Below, in pieces: positions 25,701-40,700 of a stretch of 64,000 nucleotides of DNA. The stretch is taken from contig VZDJ01004378.1 of NCBI GenBank assembly GCA_008694505.1, forward strand, positions 14,470,645 to 14,534,644. The letters run 5' to 3'. A program made the translations under genes and the position numbers. The notes beneath the pieces were generated by a model. The model made no database searches. It was not told the origin of the DNA and saw only the letters and a list, made by a program, of their open reading frames with translations. Every line of letters starts with the position of its first letter. Position 1 is the first letter of the stretch. This stretch comes from Cyanoderma ruficeps (lineage: Eukaryota > Chordata > Aves > Passeriformes > Timaliidae).

Positions 25701-28700
25701 AAAGTAATACAATGAGAAACATGATTTCTAAAAATTCTGACTATAACCCTTCCTGTGGAATTCTAGAAAGGAATTCCAGCAGCAGCAAAAATTTCACTTC
25801 TGCATTAGCTCTGCTGGCAGAAACCACTGTAAACAGATTTCTTGTTCTGAGACTATACCTTTTTATTCATCGACAATATTTTTTATTTCTTTGCAGATAT
25901 TGATGTATGATGTAGCATCTAAACTACTTGTTTTCTTTTCTTCCAGGCTGCTGAATCAGGAATAATAAAAGTGAAAACAATAGCTGCACGGAACACAGAT
26001 ATTTTGGCAGGTAATTATTTACTCTGCAATAGGAAAAATAAAGCTGAGTTACAGATGAAAATGTTAAAAAGATGTCTTGGATATGTCTGATAATACTACA
26101 TGTCTTTTAGTATGTGCTATATTGTTGATGCTTTACTTTTGGGCACCTAGCAAAAAATCCAGTAGCGTAGAAGTTTTTTGACACTACTTGTTTCTTGTTA
26201 GTGCCATTAAGATGCTGAGGAAGGGCTGCATTTTCAGTTATGCTCTACAAAAGTGATCATCCACTTAGAAAAATTACATTAAAGACTTGGACCCTACATT
26301 CTCGGTGTTTTAGTTGCTGTGGTTGAGTGCTCTGTGTGGAGTTCTGCAGTATGATCCACACTTATGTATCAGTCCAGCCTTTGGGGACTTGTAACTGGCA
26401 GGCAAAAATCCATCTTTATCTGAGACAAGGTCATTCAATTTAGTATGTTCCAATGCCTTGAAGGATGGGACATATCTTGTGAGCTGAAGCTTTGTAAGTG
26501 CTTAAAACAATATCTCTTGACTGTGTTCAGCTTTATAAAGTTGGCTTCATGCCAGTTGCTGCTAAAGCCCTTGGCCAGATTTGAACGTCCCTGCATTAAG
26601 ACTTGAGTGTCTACCCCAGATGTAGTCAAAATCCTTGAAATGCTGGATTGTTTGGAAGATCCAGTGAAGTAGCTCCAAAACCACATCTTGTTTTGAGGTA
26701 TGTAAATCAGATATTGTTAAGGAGGCATTTTGTAGGATTATTTGAATTAACAGACCACTCCTCAGTATTTCACTTTAATGCCTCTTTTTTATTTGTTTAT
26801 GTTCTTTGTTTTTACTGCTATCATGAATGCTGACATAAGTGGGAAAAGTATGCCAGGTAATGTCAGCTATATCAAAATACACAAACAAAAAAGGGAAAGC
26901 AGTAGTTAGCCTTTTGGGGAGCTGTCAACATATTACTGCATAAAGAAGTTAGTATTTTAGAAAGCTAGCTTCTAATCCTGCAAAATTCTCTGTTTTTTGG
27001 TTTTCAAAAGGAAGAGATAGGAACAATCATTTAATTTATTAATGGATGGGCAGTCTTTGCTTTCATCTTTTTGATGAAACACTTTCTTGAAGTTGGTAAA
27101 AACTTTTAAATCATTTTCTCTTGGAAAATTTAAAGTAGAATGTACTTAGTAGCTAATTCAGATTTGTTGTTAAGAGGTTTGGGAAACCAGGAGGTCCTAA
27201 AAGTTATTTTGATTAGTTAATCTTTGCTAATAGGATAATAACTTTTTCTTCCTCTGTTCCACAGTTTTGTACTGGGAAAATGTACTTTGCCTGCACATTA
27301 TCCTAACATTCCACAGTTAAAGCATAATGTCATTAAACAGACTCAGTTTTTAATGAACTCTTGTCTTTTTGGAGGTATCAATTATAAGCTAACCTTCTAC
27401 ATAAGTTTGTGTCAAGAGATTGTCTATCTCATATTTAAAATTTTCCAAAGAGAAATTTATATATATACTTTAGTAGTAATAAAGCTGCAATATGCTACAA
27501 TGTAATTGTGAAATCTAGTGGATACTTTTTGACTGCTAGATGATTTAGGTACATCTGTGAGACATTCTAGTAATACAAATAAATATTTTGATCAGGATAT
27601 TATTTTTTAAAATATTTTGATCTTAGCTGTCATTTCACTAGCACAGATAAGAACAACTGTATCAGATTGTTTGAATAAGCAGAGCTGAAGCTTTCTTGAA
27701 TCGTTTCATTGTGTAGGATTATAATTTTTAGGAAAATAGATGCAGGCTTAAAATCTTTATTAAAATTTTAAAAATCTTTGTTATTTTTGGTGGGATATGT
27801 TTAACCTGCCAGAAGTTTGAGGTCATTGATCTATCTTCTTTCTTTCTCTTGGAAAAGTTAAGTTGAGCTGTTTCATTCATTCTTGGCAGTGTGTACGTGC
27901 TTTATTATTTATTTATAAGAATTTGAGAAATTTCAGAGGAGGAGAGCACCATAAATCACAGGAGATAAATTTGAGAAATTATTTCCATATGGCTTTGAGA
28001 TATGCAAAAACTTATGGTTTAGGAGTTCTTGTAAAAAATCAGAATTATAATCTTGCTGATGAACTGAACGGGTAAGTTATACTTTCCAAAAACTTCACAT
28101 TTGTTATTGTTCAGCAAGATAGAATTCTTTTTTAATATATTCTGCCATAAATTGGCAGCAAAATGAAGGCAGACCTGGCAATAATAAATTCATTGTGCAT
28201 TTTAAGACTGAAGCTAAAATAGTCACAGAATCATGTGATCACAGAATATTCTGAGTTGGAAGGGATCATCTAAGTTTAGCTCCAGACCCTCTGGACAGGA
28301 AAGCCCCAAGAATCACCCCATGTGCCTGGTTGCTATAAAACCAGATGGGTTCCAAAGCAGATCTACAAAACATTAATTTTTCAGCTTCCTAAATTAAAAA
28401 TACTTGTATAGATTCTGTTGTGAGTTCGTTGCTTTTAATGGATTATAGAAGAAAGTATTGTAAAAGGCTAAATTTATTCTTTGTCTTGTTATTTATTGTC
28501 ATGTCATTTTTGCCATTCAGAACTGTATCTTGAGTCTCATGTTAAAGATAAATGTTTTGTGGTATCTTTTTGCTTGCTTTTTTCTGCTTGATGGTTAGAA
28601 TTTAGTGGCAATTCAGAAATATCTACTGGACAAAGAGCCTGTTCTGGCTCTGAAGAGGCTGATGAAACTAGACTGTGTTGATATCACCCTGTAAGAACTA

Positions 28701-31700
28701 TTGTCTTATAGAAAGTTGGCATCCATAATTTATAAGAGCCTGTCCTTTTCATTTAAATTTCTGAGTCAGTGTTTCAGTTGAAAAATATCACTAAAGTATA
28801 TTTTTGGAGCTTTAACTTGTTTAATTTTATTTCCAAATTACCTGCTGTGATGCTTAGTAGTATAGATCATGTTTGAATTTTTATGTGAGAATGTTTTTTT
28901 TTGTTTGTGGTAACTATTGTCCTCTGAAAAGCATGTGGAACTTTTCATGAATACATTTCTTCTACTAGACATAGACTAAAACACGTATGGCATATAGTGT
29001 AAGAACACACACTGCACTTTCAACTGTGAGGAAATCTTTAGTATCTGAAATGGTGATGAGCAGCTAAACTCTTAGAAGTTTGCATGAATCAACAAACACA
29101 CCTACAAATGGAAAACAACTCATCAGTCAGAGCCATGTTTTTCTTTCATATTTTTAATATTTTCATATTTTACATTTTATTATCTGAGATTTCTTGAATT
29201 ACTTTTATTGGAAAAAAACTTTTTCAAGTGTCAATGTAGAATATTATACTCATTATGAAGCTTTTTCTCCTTAACAAAAAAAAACCCCAAAAATGGAGGG
29301 GGGGGGGTGGGGGCAAGAGAAGTTTATGGAAATTGGTTTACTCCTTCTTAAAGTGCATTTTAAGCAGCTGCCCTTTGCCACTGAAACATCATTTGACAAA
29401 TTCACAGCCAGGTGAACGTACCCAGGATACAAACAGTCCAGTCTGTTTCCTGTTTTGTCAGTCTTTCTCCTCCTGTTTTGCCAGTGGCAGTTTGCTCTTC
29501 CCCTTCCTGCCCTGAGCACTGGAATGTCACTCTGTGCCACACTGTGTTGCTTTCTGCATTAGGTGCTGAGCTGAAGCAGAGCAGAAGGACAGTGCTACCA
29601 GCCTGAGGCTGGTTCCTGTGGCAAGGCCAGGGAAAGCTCTGGGGTTGGCAGAACCTTACACCTTCTTGCTAACCACATGGACTCTTAAGTGGATGTTTTG
29701 GATTTGGAAAGTTACTTGAGTGTGTAAAGGAGAAGGTACTTGGAATTTGAGCCTTGGCCAGGGTAATTGTGGAAGCGAGCTGTGTCAGCCCAGTGTCTGT
29801 CTTCACTTGGCTTTTCCCTGTGGTCCGTGTGCAAATCCCAAATTTCCAAGACTGGAGATGTGTTTTTTGTTAATAGGTGTGATTAACAATTTTTGCACTG
29901 TATTTTCCAAGTATTGAACATTGATTGCTTCCATATTTCTCTTTGAAAGCATTGAAAGAGAACAGCTCAGAGGTGGTTCAGCCTTTTCTGATGGGTTGTG
30001 GAACAAAAGAACCAAAGATCACTCAGCTGTGTCTAGCAGCCATACAGAGGCTCATGTCTCACGAAGTTGTTTCAGAGGTAAGATCGATCGTTATACAAAA
30101 ACATAAATATTTCGGAGTGAGAAATACAGACCTCAAACAGAAGGTGAATGAGTTGATTTAGGAGGCTCTTTATAGTATAATGAACATAGTCCTCGAAATG
30201 TTTTACTCATATCTTGTCTTTCCATAATTTAAAGGAAAACCTTGTACACCATTAAAAAAAAAAAAAAGTGAGGCAGTATTAGTAAGCTGTAGAAGGAAAT
30301 TCATGAAAATTGAAACCAGCTCATTTAGTTCACATTCTTACACTGCAGGAACTGAACATGTAATGAACCTTATGCATCCACAAAATATACTCTGTGCAAT
30401 AACATTATTGTGCTTTTGTTACATTTTATTTTTAAAACTAAGGTAAAATGGATGCACATTTTCTGCAGCAGTAAATGTCATGATATATTATGGTGCTGCA
30501 TATATGGTGTGTTACAAAGCTGATGAAAATGCTGTTAAAATACACCTTCAGTTGTGCTTGCATACTGTAAGATTACCCTGTTTTCTGTCTGATATGAGTG
30601 AATTCTGAGGGTAAAATATATTTTTATTGTGTTTTCCATATTTCCAAGTAGAAAATTAAGTACAGGCTCTAATTTGTCCTGCATGTTAAGACATTTCTGT
30701 TGTCAGTTCTTTAAAAATACTTTGGGAAGCCAATGAAATTGGCTTTATATTATCAATGTAGTCCTATGATATAGACAGACAGGAACATTCAGTTATGATA
30801 TGCCTTTATGTCCATGATATTCTTACATATATATATGATATACCAGTACATTAATATTGTAATAGGTGACAAAAATTCATTTCTTTGTAGGCTGCAGCAG
30901 GAAACATTATTAATATGCTTTGGCAATTGATGGAGAACAGTCTTGAAGAGCTTAAATTACTCCAGACAGTTCTTGTACTTTTAACAACCAATACAGTTGT
31001 GCATGATGAAGCACTGTCCAAGGTAAGAATCTGTTCGTGTCAACTATAGAATTTAAAATATCCAGGAGGAAAAATGGGGAAATTTTACATATGAAGCATA
31101 TGAAAACAATGAACGAGGAGGGGGTTTTCTTGATTTTATTGTGTCCCATATTGTCTGTATGACTAGACTCTGAAAATGGGATTTATTTTACCCTCCTTTT
31201 CCATGTTTTTTCAATTCCTGCACAATAATACATTTCGGACATAGTAGGAACTTGAAATAAAAACACTAAGCCAATGCCTGTCCTTCTCATCTGTTAAATT
31301 CGTTGGATGTTTTTGAACAGAGCACACAGCACAATGTAAACTCTCACTGACGGAGAAAATGCTAAAAGAAGCTGCCTTCAACCGTGCCTTAAATCTCTTT
31401 TGAAAACCCTCCAGTTACTGCTGTTTCAGTAATAACTTTGGGTCTTAGTTTGAACAGTTCAAAACATGAACTGTTTTGGTTATTATGTTTCAACTAAAAC
31501 AAAAATTAAGGACCCAGTCCATTTTAATTTAAATGATAAGATACTTCACTTTGAAGAAGCAGCGTTGTTTACCCATCTATGCATTGTGAAACTCTGCTTG
31601 TTAAATTTCTCTTCTAGATTACCTTGTAGAAAATTGGTTTCAGCCAGGCACACAATTCATGTTCGTGTTTCAGTCAAGCTGTTGTAAGATTTTAAAGTAA

Positions 31701-34700
31701 TGTGGCAATATCATCTGAGTAGAGTCCACAAATCATAGCCATGAAAAAGAGGCAAAAGAAAATTTTGAATCTTGTACAGCTCACAGCGTGTAGAGTGTGG
31801 TTGAGGTTCTTGAAAGTGCAGGGACACTATATGGACAGAAGAAACACAGGTTTCACTACACATACAGGTGTTAATTTTCAAAATCCATTATGAAACAGGT
31901 AAGTATTAAACTATGAGTTAGAGGTAATAACATAATCCAATGGGAAAAATATTCAGGTCATTCCCAGCACAATGACTTTGAAATGCATGTCCTTAGGTAT
32001 AATAGCAGTCAAGGCAAGGCAACATGATTGTGAAAGTATTGTGATTCAGTGTAGGAGAGGAGTGACATTTTAGCTTTGGAGTTGACTGACCTTTCTGTGA
32101 TTAACCTTACAATCCTAATGTCCTTTTGATATTAATAGTCATACAAGTTGTTCTGTGTGATGATTACTATGTATTCTCTGTATGATGACTGCAATTTTAT
32201 TGGCACATTGTAACATGTTCAGTAAATACCACTTCTTGATTGCCTTTGGGGGAGATTACTAAAGAGTTTTTTGGCTAGGATGAACCACAAAACATAGTCT
32301 GGTTCTTTAAATTTTTTTCTTTTTTTTTTGGACAACCTTTTGACAAACTGTAGCAGAAAGCATTCCTCAATCTCTCAACCTTCCTGACTCTTAGCTAAAA
32401 GATGTAATGTAATGTAATGTACTGTTGTCAGGTGATAGTTTTTCTGTTTTTTTTTTCCTTTCAGGCAATTGTACTTTGCTTTCGATTGCACTTCACAAAA
32501 GATAATATCACTAATAACACTGCAGCAGCCACAGTGCGGCAGGTGGTCACTGTCGTGTTCGAGAGAGTGGTTGCTGAAGATGAACGATACAAAGGTGGGC
32601 ACACTGCTTACTCAGCTTGCTTTGATTTACCTGCTTTTTGACACATATCAGATGTTTCTCTTTCCGATAAAGAGGTAGTAAAGTGTCTATAGGTGTTATA
32701 AAAAAGTCACAGACATCATTAATTTTAGCTGTCTTTTATACACTTATTTGTATTTAAAGGAGATGAAGTCCTTCACCATTGTGTCAGTCCAATTCAGTGC
32801 AGCAATATATAAAACCTAGAATTTTTTTTTCAACTGTGAGAACTGGTCTTCAGGTTAGTGATGTAAAGGGATTTCAGGTGAGGGTGTCCTTTATGCTGCA
32901 GGTACCACAGATTACTGAGTGGGAAATACATGACAGTAGTAGTTTTGAAGAGAACATTGGAAAGCAGTGCTTGGTATTGATGATCTCTGGTAGTCAATCT
33001 AATGTTTGTTTCTGTAGACATGATAAATTGCAAAAGAATTACCTGACCATTCTCATAGAATATTCCTGTAAGAACACTTAATGCATACTTGTTTTTTAAC
33101 AGTTCTTTTGTTCAAAAAACTTGGTTTTGTTTTTTTGCACAGATGCTGTTGACCAGCCAGCTGCAGTTCAAGGGAATAGTAATAGAAGATCCGTCAGTAC
33201 ACTGAAGCCATGTGCTAAGGATGCATATATGCTTTTTCAGGTAGTTGGGGAGCATATATTTATATATTGACAGCTAAGATTGGGTGCTTTTACATCTCTT
33301 TAAGAAATTTCAAGAATTTGCTGTTGGCATATTGACAGTGTCCTTCACCAGAGCTTTGGGCTTTCTAATAACTATTTATTCTAATTGGTGATGATATACT
33401 GTATCACAAGGGAATGATGGGGAAAATGAAGACAAAGCCTTGGAAAATGTTTTATTATAAATCTTAAATAATAGATAAGCATACTGTCTGCATTAAATTC
33501 AAGACTTATTTCTGTGAGCCTGTGGTGGTTTTACCCTGAATGGACTCTCAAGTGCCCACCAAGATGCTCTACCACTCCCTGTCCCAGCTGGATGGGGAGA
33601 GAAAATAAGATGGAAAACAATTCATAGGTTGAGATAAGGCAGTTTACTAAAGCAAAAGCAGAAGTTTGCATGTGCATGAGCAATATTCAGCCACTTCCTG
33701 GGAAGCAGAACCTTAGAATGTATGGCAGTTGCTCCCAAAGGCAAACATTGTAAATAATGGATGCCTCCCTTCCTCTTCCATTTCTTAGGTTCTGTAACTG
33801 AGCTATGGAATGTCTCCTTGGGTAATTTGGGATGACATGTTTTGTGTCCCCTCCCAGGATCTTGCCCAGCCCCCTGGTGGTGGTGGGGGGGAAATCTTGA
33901 GAGACAGCGCTGAGGCTGTGCCAGTGCTATTCAGATGTAGCCAAAACACTGGTGTGTTGCCAGCACCTTTCCAGCTACCAATGCAAAGCTCAGCACTGTA
34001 AGGGCTGCTGCAGGGAAAATTAACTCCATCTCAGCCAGACCCAATAGAGAGCAAAACACTCCAACTGTAGTTCAGTCCTGTTTGTTGTGGTTGGTATGGA
34101 ACATTAAAGGCAAGTATGTAATGAAAAGGAGTAGTTGCATTCATCACACCAATAAAAATTTTCTTGACTTAGCAAATTCACTGGTCTCGAGATATTTTTG
34201 AGGGTAGGAGTGAACACACATGCTACAAGCATACCAGCAAAGTATAAAATTTCTTTTAAACGTTTTCTATACTTTAAAATTTATGTTTAAAAAGTATTTA
34301 AAGAAAAAATACATTAAAATTAGAAAATCACTCAGAAAAAGGAGAGTGTGTAGATTTCATTATGAACTCGGGAAACTTCCTTGGTACAGGACTGTACAGA
34401 GAATGTCAATGTTGCTATGTTTCTTTCTAAGGATCTTTGTCAGTTAGTTAATGCTGATGCTCCCTACTGGCTCGTGGGTATGACAGAAATGACACGGACA
34501 TTTGGCCTTGAACTTCTTGAGTCGGTCCTCAATGACTTTCCACAAGTGTTTTTACAAGTGAGTAGTTCTTGGATGGAAAACAGGAAGACTTTTACTCACA
34601 TGGGTAGTAAAATCTACACTTCATTAAATCCTCTTTAATTTAATATGAATATTGTTTTCCTGAAGGACTTGTAGCTTTTACGTATTGGGAGAGTTTTTAA

Positions 34701-37700
34701 CAGAAAAGTTCCCTGTGCTTTTTGAATGTTTTTCTTTTCCCGAACACTTTGTTTATGTTTTATTTATGTTTATACATTTTGTAAAGCTGTTTGTTTTACT
34801 CTCTTTCACATTTGGTTTTGCTGTTCATATCTCCTCCAGAGATGCATTTTTCATCTTGCCTTATTTATGACAGCTCTGACACTAAATTTGTGGAACTGTT
34901 ATTTCTACAAAAACTTTAACTTCATCCCATTTGTAAAGTAAGAATTAAGACTGAATTGCATGTATCTACTGTATATAAATGCACCATGATCCTGCAGTAA
35001 TGTGTTTTACTAGCTGACTATAGGTAATTTAGAAAAATTATATATTTATAAGTGATATATTACCAGCCTATTTCAACTTGCAAAATACAAGAAGAAGGGT
35101 GCATGGCATGAACCTGACCATTGTAATTTCATGGGTTTTGGTAGCTTTATAATGGTGTCTGCAGTTCTGCCTTTTCATTTCCTGATTGTGATTTATGCCA
35201 AGATTGACATAATTTCAGACTGCTTGATCATAACTACAAATGTAAATAAGATGCATAATCAGAGCTACTGGTGGCAATTAAGGAATATCTGTATATAACT
35301 TTTTCTGTTTGCTTTTTCAGCATCAGGAATTCAGTTTTCTTCTTAAAGAAAGGGTATGCCCTCTTGTTATAAAGCTCTTCTCCCCAAATATCAAATTCAG
35401 GCAAGGCTCCACCACCTCATCTTCTCCAGCACCAGTGGAAAAACCATACTTTCCCATCTGTATGCGTTTGCTGCGAGTAGTTTCTGTTTTGATTAAACAG
35501 TTTTACAGTTTGCTGGTAAGAATATGCTCAAATTTTCTTTATTCAGTTTTGTTTTTCTATGTATATGCCAGTGCTGTGATCAGTAGTACTATTGATTTGT
35601 TCTTTGGAACTGTTGATGTCTACTGAGGGAAGAGAAAGCTAAGTACTCTTTTCCACTTACATTTGTGTTTACATGTATTCTAAATGTACGATTTTGTTAA
35701 ACGTGGACTTGTATGAACTTCATATGAATTTCAATTTCATCAGTAGATTAGCTGTTGTCTTTTCTCTATTTAACTGCCTTTCAGATTTTGGGAAGCTTTT
35801 GTTCTTCTGTTCTTTGCTTCACTTTAGATAATGATGATTACTGTGCCTTGTTAATACTTTCTGAGAGGCTTTGGACTTGAGTTGCTAAAGCTGTTGACAG
35901 AATGTGGGTAAAAAACATATGTTCAGCTGTACTTATGTCTTGAGTTTTGGGTATTTGCTGAAAAAGATATTTTTAATTTGTGTACTGTAGCAAATATATG
36001 ACCTTTATTGCAATGTCTGTGAGGAATTTAACTCCTTCAGTTCAGCTTCTCAAAAATGTTACATTTTTATATAATTCTGAGTAAATGTTCATTCCAGGGA
36101 TTTTTGTAGGTTCTGTACAAAACTTGCTGTGATAGGACTCCTGAGATGAAAGGGTTTTTGAGAAAATATTCTGTAGGAGTCTTTTTCTATTTATTAATTA
36201 TTATAAACTATATATTTTAGGTAACAGAATGTGAAATCTTTCTGTCATTGCTGGTTAAGTTTCTGGATGCAGACAAACCACAGTGGCTACGAGCTGTTGC
36301 AGTAGAATCTATTCACAGGCTTTGTGTGCAGCCTCAGCTATTAAGGTATTAAATATACTGGCATTTGCTTTAACATAACGTTTTAGATATATATATTTAT
36401 TTTTCTCTAATGGAAAATGCTTCCTAAAACATTGCAAATGTATAGAAACTTAAATGCAATAAGGTTTTCATGATAATTTTGTGTAATCCATTAGGCAATG
36501 CTTGTTTTTTAGGAAGGGCTGAATTGCAGTTATTTGAGTATGTCTGTGTCTTAGCAGTGTCAAAGGAACATTTACCTAAAACGAAATATTATTGTTTACC
36601 CTAATTATTTGCTGTTAAAATGTGCTTTTAGTCTACAGTTTGGAGTGTGTGTGGGGGTGAAGTTCCTGTTAAAATATTCTTTTCATCCCCAATTTGTCAA
36701 ATACTTTCTGTTTTATAAAATATCTTCCAGGTCTTTTTGTCAGTCATATGATATGAAGCAACATTCCACTAAAGTTTTCCGTGATATTGTGAATGCACTG
36801 GGCTCCTTTATCCAGTCTCTGTTTCTTGTACCAAGCGCAGGGAACACATCAGCAACACCAAACCAAACTGGTAAAGCCTTATCCTTACTATAATTTTATT
36901 TTTCCACTGTTTTCTCATAATAATGAAATCTGTTTTGGTTCAGCTCTAGTACAGCTGTGTACTTTTGTGTTTGTTTTGGTGAAAAGCTAGCTTGAGACCA
37001 ATTAGTGTTCTCAGCTCTTGTACAACAGGGGCTTTCATCTGTATTGTGGGGAAGGCATAGACCCCAGTCAGCAGAGCAGTGCTCCTGCCTTGATTTCTGT
37101 TTCTGCAGTGACCAAGCTCCTTGTTTCACAGTTTTACAGAGGGAAATTCCAATGACGTTATTTCTAATTTCTGACTATAAAAAATGTGTCTGATTTCTGT
37201 CGCCTGGTGTGGGGATGTCATTTATTGCGGTGTGCAATTTAAGTAGTAAGACAGTGTGTGTTTGTGGGGGGCAATCACTTATTCTTCTGGTTGTTCAAGG
37301 CCAAAATTGGAGTGAGGAAGCCTAAGGGCAGAGTGAAAGATTTGTATTTTACAAATGATTTCTGTCTCTTTTGTAAGCTGAAATCAGACACATGTTGAAA
37401 CTAAACTTGATTGTCTTTTCTTGCAGGGTTTTGGCATTTCACTAGGTGCATTTGTATTTTAATAAGAAATGATCATCCTGTTAATGCCTTTGCCAGTGTT
37501 TATGTCCCAGGTTAAGGCTCTCTGTTTCTTCCTGTAGTTCTGGAAGCAGAGTCCTCAGCAACAAACAACATAAAAATAATTTGTAAGGTTGTCTTTTGAT
37601 ATGCCTTCTTTAAAGAGATAAAAGCCAGATAATAAGTGTAATTATTGTCTATCATATCTACTATTAAATTAAGAAACGTTAAAAAGTTTGGGTTTAGACT

Positions 37701-40700
37701 CATACCTTTCATTGTTTACTCATGCTATTGGAACCCCATGCTGGAGTTAGCCGTGATAACATGAGGAAATTTGAGTCAGTGCCTGTTGTTCAATAACTGT
37801 TTATACAGCAAGTGGTAGAACATTTCTGTTAGTATTATTTCTAGGTTAGATTAATTTTCTTAAAGTAAATCAGAATCACACTTTTCACCACATAACATAT
37901 GAGAAGCCATTCTATAATACTCATTCTACAAACCTAATTTTTGCCTGAAATGAAACAGCACTGCTGTAGGGTCGTACCTGTAGTGCTGTGTATTTCTCTG
38001 GGTTATTATTTCAGTTTGTTTTCTCTTTTCCTTTTCACTTCTTCTTTCTGTCTGAGTGTTTCTCATTGTCACTTTCTCATGCATTTCTTTTTTACGTTTT
38101 TTCCTCCAATGGCCATATTTGACATGCCAAGAGCAGATCAATGCAGTGTAATTCTTGAACTTGAGTCTTCTGAGTATAACAGCAGTCCTCTCATAGCACA
38201 CTGTCTTTTGGAATCATAGAAAGGCTTCTGTTGGAAGAGGCCTTCAAGATGATCTAGTTCCAGGCCCCTGGCCGTGGGCAGGGACACCTTCATACAGGCT
38301 AGGTTGCTTGAAACCTTATCCAACCTGGTTTTGGACATTTACACTCGTTATACACCTGATTTTTGAGCCTCAGTCTTGCAACAGCCTACCTGTTTTGTAG
38401 AAGTTGGAAGGTGCATCTACTGAAGTTCTGTGTCACTTTTATTATACTGGGCAATGTTTACCACCCACTTTAATGAGTTAGATTAATACAAAAATAATTG
38501 CATATGTCTGACTGCATAGTGGCATCATAAAAAATGACACCATTGTAGCTGTGTTAGTGGCAGTGTTTGGTTAACCATTTGTTTAGCAGCATGATTTTTT
38601 TTGCTTCAGTCTTTTTTAAGTGTTATTGCATTAAAGTGTCTGCATAAGCTTCTGTGTATTCATATTGCCTAAATTGGTAGCTTACTCTCCACATATTAAA
38701 AACAAGCACACCAAAATGGCAGTTACACTGTGAGTCACCATCCTGGGACTCTGCTCCCTCTCCCCATTGTCTCTTCAGAGAGAATCTGAACTTGTGGGAC
38801 CTATTATGTAAGTATAGATGACCTTCTCTATGAAGGAAGTGTATGCATACAGAATTCCTTGTACTTTTAACTGCTTTTTTTGGCTTCCTCATTTGGAACC
38901 AAAATTTGTCCCTTCCTAGCTGTTGGTTGGCACATTGTCACCTCTGATGGGGTTTGTTTTATTCTACCTTGGCATGGAACAGATTCAAATGTTGCCCTTC
39001 TCTTTGAGTCACTTCTTGTGGGTTTTGCCTTTCTGAAATCTTGGAGGTTTGTTATTAAAATAATTAAACTTTCTAGCTACTGACTTCTTGATACGACTAT
39101 ATAAACAGTCCTTAGCTTTCAAGTATCTGTCTGACTATTCACTAAAACATACATTGTTTCATCAAGACTATGTAAGGTTGATTCATTCACAGAATGTTAT
39201 GAGTGTTGTTGTATCTTTCACAGAAACTACATTCGGACTGGAAATTAGGCAGTTGTCATCAATGAACTGCACATAAGATAATATTTTAGACAGCAGAGGG
39301 AGCTCAGAAATAGTTTTTTGTGTTGTTGATTTTTGTTGTTGAATTGGGCATCTTCAGATTAATCCTGGTGTCTCAAAAGTAAAATGTAGAAAAAAGATGT
39401 TTGATGACAAATACGAGATTGGTTGATTTTATACCTTTGTTTTTGTGAACAGGAAGCAATGCATCAGGGAATACTGGCTCAGCACAAACTAACCCAGGAG
39501 TACTTGGAATGGGTGGAGGTGCAACTGTATTACCTGCCTTTGAGTACAGAGGCACTTGGATACCCATCCTGAATGTAACAGTACAAGGCAGTGCTAAAGC
39601 TACATAGTGAGTACCTCTGTCTTTTTGAAAATGTATGTAACAAGTATTTTTATTTTGGATTTGATGATGTAAGGATTTTTTTAACTTGTGAATACTGAGG
39701 GTTTTGTTCCACTGGCGTTGAAGTCTATTAGGAATTTTCTCTTTGTTGGTGCCATGATGTGTGCTGGTCTTTTTGCTGTTTTTTCTGCATGCCCAGGATT
39801 CTGACTGGAATGTCCCCTATGGTTTTAGCATCAGTAGGATCTTGTTTTCCTACCATATTATCTATATTAACTCTTCACTTTTAGGCCTCCTTGAGGTATA
39901 GAACAGTTTTGGAATACATGTTGCTGCATTTTGTAATGGCAGATATGAAGGGTGTTAAACAAACGGGACATCAGTGGGAATGAAAAATAGCTTTCTCACA
40001 CTACCTTTACTGTATTTACAGTAATTATTGAGCAGGATATTGTCACAGATACTGGTCTGGTTGTCATTTCAAACAATATATTGACCTATATACCGAGGCT
40101 AGATTCTGAATGCTCCTTAGAATGGCAAATTATTTTGTCGTGACTTTGTACAGTAGAGATGGTGTTCTCAGTTTAAAGCTGCAAATACTATGTTGCTTTT
40201 TAAATAGTGCAGTTTTTTTCACATCACTCATGACCATTGAGGGACAAGTGCTTCCAAATCTGAAGTTATTTGTACCAAAATTTTGGCACACTAAAATTCA
40301 GTGAAATCTGCAAATAGCCCGGATCTCAATATTTTTAGGGTAGGAAGTCCTTTATGTGCCTTTGAGATGTAGAAGAAAAAAAATCATCCTCAGATTTCAG
40401 TAGTTAATGTGTATGTTGACTTTTTATTCCAGCACTGGACATGAATGTTGTTTTAGTTTACCTGCCTGTTCTCAAGGAATGCAAATTTTTAATTTGGTCG
40501 GCTACTACAACCTCCACTTTTCTTCCTCTTCTTTTTTCTTACTATCTAATCTTAACTGGCTTGAGAACGTTGCAGCCACCATCATAGTCTCCTGTCCTGC
40601 TCTAAACTTGCTTGTGTTTTACTTTTGGATACCTTAAGTGACTCTGTGATTTTCTCTGTATATTTTTTGCATATTTTCTTTTGTATGAGATTACAGAGTG

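Larger units (their letters stand above)
26011..29949 (+). other. MON2: MON2 intron 2 (3.9 kb)
   Basis: AT-rich intron holding a small CR1 fragment (28222-28335), two open segments with splice-like borders (27890-28071 and 28599-28690, see findings), and adjacent A- and G-homopolymer runs at about 29275-29315, including a run of ten Gs that could form a G-quadruplex and is prone to sequencing error. Nothing else was recognised. Confidence 0.8.
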
